Shown in pieces: positions 57,000 through 64,000 of a stretch of 64,000 nucleotides of DNA. The notes beneath the pieces are model-generated. The model was given only the letters and a program-made list of their open reading frames with translations. It did no database searches and was not told the origin of the DNA. Location of the stretch: assembly GCF_019393635.1 (NCBI RefSeq), contig NC_057867.1, positions 2,226,889-2,290,888 of the forward strand, in the 5' to 3' direction. The DNA comes from Dromiciops gliroides (lineage: Eukaryota > Chordata > Mammalia > Microbiotheria > Microbiotheriidae). Positions within the stretch are counted from its first letter, which is position 1; each line of letters opens with the position of its first letter. The translations under genes and the position numbers were made by a program.

Positions 57000-57320
57000 C
57001 TCTGCACTCTAGTTCAGGCCCTCTTCCCCTGGACTATTGCGATAGGCTCCTCATGGCCATCAGAGTCTCCTTCATGGGGACTGACTGGCCTCCCTGGCTT
57101 CCTCTCAATCCCAACTCAAATTCCACCTTCTCTTCCCCAACTCTTCTTCATTCCAGTGCTTCCCTCTGTTAATTAGTTCCTATTTATCCTGTAGTTTGTT
57201 TTGTGTATATATTTGTTTGCATGTTGGTTTCCCCATTAGATTATAAACTCCTTGAGGCTAAGACTGTCTTTTGCCTCTTTTTATGTGCCCGGAACTTATT
57301 GGTGCTTAATAAATGTTTCT
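57000..57320 (+). mobile_element. LINE-2 3' end, sense
   Basis: ATTTATCCTGTAGTTTG, ATATTTGTTTGCATGTTGGT, AAACTCCTTGAGGCTAAGAC and GGTGCTTAATAAATGTTTCT: the canonical L2 3' terminus. Confidence 0.78.
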
Positions 57321-57560
57321 TGAACAAGCATTTATTAAATGTCTCCTAGGTTCCAGGCACTGTGCTAAGCCTTGGGGATGCAAAAAGAGACAAAAGACAG
57401 TCCTTGCCCTCTGGGGGAGCCATGTCCAAACAAGATGGGGCCAGAATGAATGAGCAGCAATCAATAGAGAGACCCAGGCACTAGAATTAGGCTTACTGTA
57501 GACACTGGGATTTGATCTGGGACTTGAAGGAAGTTGAGAAGCTGCCCCTGCGACAGTAGA
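57320..57560 (-). mobile_element. LINE-2 3' end, antisense, tail-to-tail with the preceding L2
   Basis: AAGCATTTATTAAATGTCTC, TTCCAGGCACTGTGCTAAGC, CCTGGGGAGCC-like region. The two L2 tails meet at about 57320. Confidence 0.7.
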
Positions 57561-57564
57561 GGAC

Positions 57565-58125
57565 CAACTCTGGCCTCTTCCATCTGGCACTGAAGGCCCT
57601 CCACAGTCTGGCCCCATTTTCTGTGCTCACTGTTGGAGCCTGACTGCTTGGCTAACTATTCCACAGGCCTCACCTTCTAGCTGCTGCCTCTTTGCCTTGC
57701 ACCTTTGTACCCCATGTCGCCTCCAGGTCCTTTCCTATTGCACCTCAAGCCTGAACCCCAGCCTGTTTTTTAAGTTCTTGGCAGAAGGGCCCGATCTATC
57801 TGTCCAGAAGCATAAGTGTCTTCTCTTCCCCACTTCCCTGCCCTCTGTGACTCACCTCTGCCTGCTGGCATCCCCAGCTTCCTTTAGGCCAAGGCTTCAG
57901 CTTTGGAGCTACTGCCTACTGGAAGCCTTCCTGACCTCTCTTCACTCTGGCCTTGGCTCTTAGCACCACTGTCCTCAGACAAGCAGATATTTCCGTGTTG
58001 GTGGCCACATCATCTTCTCTTGGGAGAACAGCAAGCCCCTGAGAGTCCAGACTGCCTTGCTTTTTTTCATCTGGTCCAATGTTTGGCACATAGTGTATAC
58101 CTAAAGAATGCTTGTTGGAATCACC
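57565..58125 (+). mobile_element. LINE-2 3' end, sense
   Basis: GAAGGCCCTCCACAGTCTGG, GGAAGCCTTCCTGACCTCTC and TTGGCACATAGTGTATACC mark the L2 end, with extra internal sequence. Confidence 0.65.
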
Positions 58126-59299
58126 TGAATTAAAGGCCTGTTCTGGAGTCAGACTCTCTCTGTCCCGTGATAGCTGTGTGACCTTGGACAAGTCACTACC
58201 TCTGTGCAGTTCTGCCTCCTGGGAGAGTTGCAAGGCTGGTTTTTCAGGGCTAAGCCTTGCTCCCAGATGCAGTCTTGCCATTGGTGCTTTGGCCCACCTG
58301 GAGACTAGACATAAAGAATGATCCCTTGCCATCTCCTGGTGTGCCAAAGCCCATTGCCAACTGTTGTGCCACTGGACCCTCTCTGACATCTGGGGCTCTC
58401 CCACAAGCATTAGCTCTTTAGGGAACACAGGTATGGTACAGGAAATGCCTGGGGGAGGGGCAAAGCTAAGCCCCGCCCCCATCCAGGCCCACAGAACTGC
58501 CCACATGAGGACCTTAAGCCAGCTGCACCTATGCACCCTTTCCAGTTCGCTCCAGGCTTCCTTGAGCCAAAGACAAGAGGCCTGGGGCCAGGCATCTTAT
58601 GCCCACCAGCGCCTGAACCAAAAACCCTAGCAGAATCTGCACCTGCCCTGGCATGCGGTGCCCCTGGTCGTTGCCTCGCTGTGGATGTTCCCTGGTTAGG
58701 GCAGCAGGGCAGTTGATCCTCATTGTCCTCATAAAGAAATGGAGGAACCTTCTCTGAGGTCCCCTGTCTAATAAGCGACTGAGGCAGGCTGCCAGTGGAC
58801 AGTCAGGGCTGGCTGCCCTGCTGGCCTCTTGTCCCCAAGGCTGGGCAGGCTGCATATGGTCTCATATGGGCAGGTGGGTGGATGTTTGCAGCGCTCAGGC
58901 TGCCCAGATGCCTCTGGCCTGTTTCCAGGTCTCAAGTTCTGGAAATGGTTAAATGGGCTGGTTTTCCCAATGTTGCTCACTTCCAGCTGGTCTGAACCAA
59001 TGGCTTTGGCTCTATGCTCTGGGAGATGGAGTCATTTTGACAAGAGGCTCAGGACCATTCGCTCGGGGCCCTGCATGTCTCTGCTGAAGACTCGAGGGCC
59101 CTGGTGAAGCTCAGCTTTGGCCTGGTCGCCCTGAGCCTTCATTCCATAGGCTGAGACCTGGCTCATCCCCTGGACCCAAAGGAGGAGTCTGACATGGGAA
59201 CCATTGCTGGGAGCCCTTTGTCATGCTGCTTGGGATCTGGGGGCCTTTGCCTCTCTTGGGGCCTCCAAGATTCATGGCAAAGGCAGGGAATGAAGACTT
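58126..59299. other. No gene; MIR core at 58140-58215
   Basis: GTGACCTTGGACAAGTCACT is a MIR core. The open frames here (including 58536-57916 on the - strand) match no family. Confidence 0.4.
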
Positions 59300-59345
59300 T
59301 GATGTTTATCAAACACTTGCTGTGTGCCAGGCTTTGGGGGGGCGG
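59300..59345 (-). mobile_element. LINE-2 tail scrap, antisense
   Basis: ACACTTGCTGTGTGCCAGGC. Confidence 0.5.
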
Positions 59346-61249
59346 CACTTGTCACCTAACAAGTGTCCACATGGCTAAGCTATAAGATGCAGCAAGATCA
59401 GTACAAAGGCGAGGGCCTGGCTGTCGCTCTCACGTGGGAGTAGTGGTGATGGCAGTGACTAGGGAGGCTATCCCGTTGGGCCTCGAAGGAAGGGAAGGAA
59501 TTAACCAGCTAGAGATGGGTGTAGGGGCACAGACGTGAAGACAGGGAGGGGGAGAGAGAGGAGGAGAACAACGACCTGGTTGTTGGTCATAGGGTTTGGA
59601 GGCCTTGAAAGGGCTATGAAGGGATGGGAGGGAAGCAGTGGGTTAACAGTGGTACAAAGGTCGGACTATATGACCTCAGAGCTTCCTTCTAGCTCTAAGA
59701 TTGGAATCCACCAGGAAATTGCAGGGACACTGTGACTACTTGTGTGGAGACACATCTTCCTTGGGAATTCCAGCTGAGATGTGGGCCCCAAGTGGAAGAA
59801 GTTGCCAACAGGACAACTGGAGAGATATAATCAACCTTGATGTCAGAACCAAAGCAGATGCTTAGAAATCATTTTGTCAGTGTAGTTAAACTGATATTCC
59901 AAGGTCCAGAACTCATTAGTAGCAGAGCCTAGGATTCTCAGCCCCTCTGCTTTGTAAACAAACATGGCAGCTCCCTGTGCACTGGCATTTCACTTCTGTC
60001 TTTGATAAGGACTCTGACTTATCTTCATTTCACTTTCCACCAGACCAGTTCTTATAGTCAAAGCGTTTGGGGCTGGTGGATCTTACCAGCTGAGCAAATC
60101 AAACTTGGTTTTCCCCACCAACTATTTACCAAGAGTCAATCACAAAGAAAACAGTAGATAAATTGGTGTTCGGAGAAGCTTCTCCCCTGCCTGTCGTTCT
60201 CTGTAGTTGGGTGAGCAGCCCATTGAGGACTGATGAGTACATAGATCTTTGACAGATGCTACAGATGGATGGTGAGCTGGGCCCAGAATTGAACTGGAAG
60301 AAGAGAATGAGCTGGATTGAATTTGGGAAATTGCCCACAATCCCGAGCTGTTCATTTCCACCAAAGCCTCTCTTTTTTAACCGTGAGAGTCTCTGGAGGC
60401 TGCTCTATGACTCTGAATCAGCAGAACAATCAGAATTGGGGGTGACCCAGAGGGCCAGTGGGTGTAAGCAGGCTGTCACACATCCCTGATGACTTGTGCG
60501 TGATAAGTGCCAGACAAGACACCATCAAGGGCAAAAATGATGGGAAATAGAGCAGCCAGAGGGAGGATTAACAGATGGGCAGGACAAGAGATGAAAATCC
60601 CCTGGAGGAGCCCACAACAGGGGACAGAAGTAGGGGATTTCAGGGAAATGAAGTAGCACTCGGGGCTTGTGATCTCTTGGTGTTTTTGAGATATTGGGGT
60701 CCTTTAGTAGGGGTACACGTACAGTCATTTTAGGGAGAAGACCAAGTCCCCAGGACCTACCTGATGCACGAAGGGAAATGTTGGGAGCTGATTGTCATGT
60801 CAGAAGATCCCCAAATATTGAGGCTTTAGGAAGGAACTCTCAACTACAGAAGCCAGATCTGGAACCACTCACTTAGCTTTGCTGTTCTCTAAGGGCTAAA
60901 CAAGCACTTCTGGCTGCCCAGGAGAGGCTCTCCACCACCCCCACCCCCACCCCCCACCCCCGCCGACCCTGGTCTCTTTACAGCATCTAAAGAGTCAGTT
61001 CCAATACCTTGTAAAAGAGACAGGTCTGGGGATGTGGAGAAGAAGGAAAGAACTAAGGGGTGCTGTGTGAGTTCACAGTACTTCCCCACAGGGATGATGG
61101 GGCCTGACATTTATAGAGTTCTGGCTTTTAGAGACTTAGTCCAATCCTGAGGACTTCTCACAAATCACTCTCTTTGGCTCAGGCCCCCCCCTCCCCCAGG
61201 ATTTCCCCAGGGAAAATCACTAATATTATTCTCATGTCTAGGTCTTCCT
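59346..61249. other. No gene; candidate conserved patch at 60000-60180
   Basis: Mostly unassigned. 60000-60180 is non-repetitive with GAGCAAATCAAACTTGG. A C-rich G4-complement tract lies at 60932-60964. Confidence 0.35.
60932..60964 (-). repeat. C-rich tract (G4 on - strand, i-motif on + strand)
   Basis: Seven closely spaced runs of 3-6 C. Confidence 0.75.
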
Positions 61250-61840
61250 TTTTTTTTTTAGCTGCTTAACTTTACAACCTTGAGTCTTCCATCTACCTCC
61301 CTCCCTGTAACCAGTCATCTGCCCCTGTTAGTCTGGTCAAATCCACCTCCTCACCACCCATCTCTTTCTCTCTATTCATACAGCCACCGCTGATGGCTCT
61401 GGTCCAGGACCTCAACACCCCTCTTCCGGGTTGTTGTTGGTCAAATGAGTGGCCCTCACATCTGCTCTCTCACCTCTATGAACCATCTGACACACGGATG
61501 TCAAATTGAGATTTCTAAAAGGCAGATCTCACCATGTTGGAACCCCCTTCAAGCACCCCCCACTCGCCTCAAGGAGAAATTGCAAAATCCTCATCCTGGC
61601 ATTGCAAAATCAATGGACACTTAATGTTCCAGGGCTACTTGAGATGCTCCCCTTCATGCACTCTCCATCCCAGTCAAGGAGCCTGCCAGCTGTCCACAGG
61701 ATTCTGGTCCCTGCCTCAGAGCCTTTGAGTTATCATGGCTCCTCCCTTATCTCTCTTCTCCCTGCTACCTTGTAGAGTCTCTAGCCTCCTTCAAGGAGCA
61801 GCTCAGATGCTCCCTCCTCCATGATCTTCCATCGTTTTCT
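61250..61840 (+). mobile_element. LINE-2 ORF2/3' end, sense
   Basis: GGCAGATCTCACCATGTTGG, CAGAGCCTTTGAGTTATCAT, and CTTCAAGGAGCAGCTCAGAT follow L2 order. Confidence 0.6.
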
Positions 61841-61849
61841 CTCCAGTTG

Positions 61850-62235
61850 TTGCTTCTCCCTCTCCCCCTCCCTCTGCCTCCCCCCTCTCACTTCTTCCCC
61901 CCTCCATTCCTCCTTCTTCCCTCCCTCCCTCTCCCTCCCCCTCTGTCTTCTTCCACCCTTCATCTCTCCTTCCCCCTCCCTCTCTCTTTCCCTCTCTCCT
62001 CCTTTACTCCCTCTCCCCCTCCCTCTTTCCTTCCCCCCTCTACCTACTTCCCCCCTCTCCATCTCTCCTTCCTCTCTCCCTCCTTCTCTCTCTTTCTCTC
62101 TCTCCTCCTTCTCCCCCTCTCCCTTCCCCCTCTCCCTCTCCCCTTTCATCTCCCTTCCTCCCTCCCTCTGGCTCCCCCTCTCTCTTCTTCTACCCTCCCC
62201 ATCTCCCCTCTTTCCTCCCTTTCCCCCTCCCTCAA
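61850..62235 (+). repeat. Polypyrimidine tract, about 385 bp, with degenerate internal repeat
   Basis: Almost only C and T, with few purines. Segments such as CCCTCCCTCTGCCTCC and CCCTCCCTCTGGCTCC recur, suggesting a local expansion. Open frames in it are artefacts. Confidence 0.93.
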
Positions 62236-63389
62236 AATTACCTTTTGTGACTTAATATATGCTTGGTATCTACTTCTCTGTCTAGCTATCCCCAGCATCC
62301 TGAAGTCCAGGGACTTATTGCTTAGCACAATACAAATGACTTTTACGTTAGAGGAAGCTGAGGCTCAGACAGGGTAAACAACTTGCCTGTAATCAGACAG
62401 CAGTAAATGTTGGAGACAGAGTTAGAGGCCAGGTGCTGCCCTAGCAGTGCACTGGAAGAGCCCCTGGCCTGGGGATTGGGCACAGAGTCTTCTTGACCAT
62501 AGGCCAATCAAAAGTGACTGGGATCAGATGATGTCTGAGGTCTCCTCCAAGTCTCCAAACCAATGGATGGCCATTTCTCTTTGTTGACAAAGTCTAATGG
62601 GATTTTTTTCTCTCTGAAAAGTGCTTTTCACATACTCAGATAGTCAATGGGCCTTGCAACAAATGGGCCCTTTGAACAAATCTTTTTTATAACAGCCCTG
62701 GCTCTTTGGGGCTTTCACTCTCATCTTCGCCATCCTCCGTTGCATTTCTTTTGTTCCCCCAAAGTAGTGACTCAGAACTGTGCATTTTCCACCATTAACA
62801 AGAACATCTAATTTTGCCTCATTTTGTCCCCTTTATGAGCTCCCCAAAGTGGAAGGCAGCAGTGCTCAGTGGCCAGTCATCAGGTTATTGTTCGGGAGGC
62901 TCCGCTGCTCTTGGAGGGGTGGCAGAAGCTCTTTGGAGCATGTACCAGGACTTGCTAGATGAGGAGGATGAGGGAGATGGGTGGGCAGGCGGAGGCAGGG
63001 GCAGGGGCGATGTTACATAGGTCCTCTGGGCAGGAGAGGGGTGCAAGTCATCCGCACCTCCTCCATGTGAGAAGTTGGACTACTGGTCCTCAGAGAGGTG
63101 AGCTGTCTTGTCCAGGCTCCGAGTGGTTAGGAATCCAGCATGGTGGAGAGCTCTCTTTGTGACTGATCCCGAGGAGCAGGACCCTACCCTTTCCCTCTGA
63201 CCCCTTCTGCTCTCAGAACTGCCTTGGGTGAAGGCCCTGAGCCCTGTCACAAAGGGCATTCTTGAAAACCAAGCCATTTTGTGTCCTTTGTGTCGCTAAT
63301 GCTTTGTGGCTAACCCAGTGCATGTGACCAAGCTTTTCTCTTGGAAGACCTTGGAATTTAGAGGCCTGAGTACTGGGTCTGATTCCCAG
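62236..63389. other. No gene; candidate conserved patch at 62570-62840
   Basis: A MIR-like piece at 62345-62420 (GAAGCTGAGGCTCAGACAGG). The patch contains TTTGAACAAATCTTTTTTAT and TGCATTTTCCACCATTAACA and shows no repeat signature. Confidence 0.35.
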
Positions 63390-63520
63390 TTCTACCACTT
63401 GCTGGCCATGTGACTGTGGGCAGGTCTCTTCCTTTCTTAGAACCTCAGTTTCTTTCTCTGTGAAATGAGGCGACTTCCCAGGCTACCAGTCCCAGCTCTG
63501 GGCCTATGGTCTGGGCCATG
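63390..63520 (+). mobile_element. MIR, sense
   Basis: ACCACTTGCTGGCCATGTGA and CCTCAGTTTCTTTCTCTGTG. Confidence 0.65.
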
Positions 63521-64000
63521 CCATCTATCTGCTCAAGGGTTGTCTCTTGGTGGGGGGGGGGAGGAGAGATGAGGGTTGTAAGTGTAGCACTTCCCCTTGG
63601 GCCCAGTCCCATATGGGCATCAGGCCTAGTTTGTCCCCAGGGGCAGTAGGAATGGGGCTTTTCACTTTGTAAGGGCCAGAACAAAAGAATGGCATTTTCT
63701 CAGCCATGCTTAACTTGAGTTGCTCCCACTTGGCACTTTTTTCTCCCTCTTTTGTTCTACAGGATAAGTGGGAACCATCTTCTTTTGCTCCCCATAGCTC
63801 TCTCTACTTTTGGGATCAGCAGGGCTGGAGACCAGGCCCGAGATTCCATGGGAATCCACAGGGAACTCCTGCTGCCAACTGCTAGGAGGTATTAGAGGTG
63901 GGACTTGAACCCAGGCCCTCCTTCTTTCTCCCCTACACCACCTACTTCTCAGGGGCAGTTAACATGGCCGTGGCACTTTATTGTTACAAATACGTTATAT
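63521..64000. other. No gene recognised; window end
   Basis: Unassigned EDA intron 1 sequence with a G run at 63551-63560 and a MIR-like scrap near 63890-63950. Confidence 0.4.

Noticed and set aside
57916..58536. 206-residue - strand open frame
   Set aside because: Overlaps LINE-2 and MIR sequence, no recognisable domain, no splice or promoter context.
61821..62377. 144-176 residue Pro/Ser/Leu-rich frames and the - strand Glu/Arg/Gly-rich frame
   Set aside because: All derive from the polypyrimidine tract, open in several frames because it lacks stop codons.
12712..64000. EDA exon 2 or another exon inside the window
   Set aside because: No segment encoding the conserved start of exon 2, the furin site, collagen repeat or TNF domain was seen among the open frames; intron 1 is expected to exceed this window.

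Overview
The window is mammalian nuclear DNA, almost certainly from a marsupial and probably an Australian one. The main evidence is at least 19 copies of one short tRNA-derived CORE-SINE (about 145-160 bp, head GGGGCAGCTAGGTGGCGCAG, core CTAGCTGTGTGACCCTGGGC, A-tail). Many copies keep perfect 14-16 bp target-site duplications. Marsupial-type L1 and half-L1 (HAL1-like) fragments, LINE-2 remnants, MAR1-like SINEs and MIR-like SINEs fill much of the rest. No bacterial, plasmid or phage features are present.

Only one protein-coding exon is well supported: exon 1 of EDA (ectodysplasin A, a TNF-family ligand), + strand, start codon at 12244, splice donor after 12705. It encodes the cytoplasmic tail, the type II transmembrane helix and the first part of the extracellular stalk. 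It lies in a CpG island (about 11190-12760) with GC boxes, an inverted CCAAT box, a CGG repeat, a 4-codon uORF and a hairpin touching the start codon. EDA is X-linked in eutherians and belongs to the X-conserved region, so this is probably marsupial X (inference). No exon 2 is seen in the following 51 kb, as expected because intron 1 of EDA is very long in known mammals.

Layout. 1-11190: 5' flank with L1/HAL1 pieces (1-432, 2001-2346, 3600-6725), five young SINEs, older SINEs and unassigned sequence. 11190-12760: CpG-island promoter and exon 1. 12826-13340: a degenerate 12-bp-unit minisatellite at the start of intron 1. 13341-64000: the rest of intron 1, with an L1 cluster (14.7-16.7 kb), L2 blocks, nested L1/SINE insertions (20-27 kb), an L1 insertion that seems to carry a 3'-transduced segment (37.7-38.6 kb), a double SINE insertion at one target (38.7-39.0 kb), a HAL1-like element (44.4-45.7 kb), a possible retroviral LTR (49.1-49.5 kb), and a 380-bp polypyrimidine tract (61.85-62.24 kb). 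Between these are non-repetitive AT-rich patches that look like possible conserved non-coding elements; conservation could not be tested here.

No undescribed multi-gene system was found. The most notable items are the marsupial-specific EDA stalk with an arginine cluster, the minisatellite beside the exon 1 donor, the L1 3'-transduction candidate, and the strong antisense bias of retroelements. Repeat family names rest on remembered consensus patterns, not a database search.
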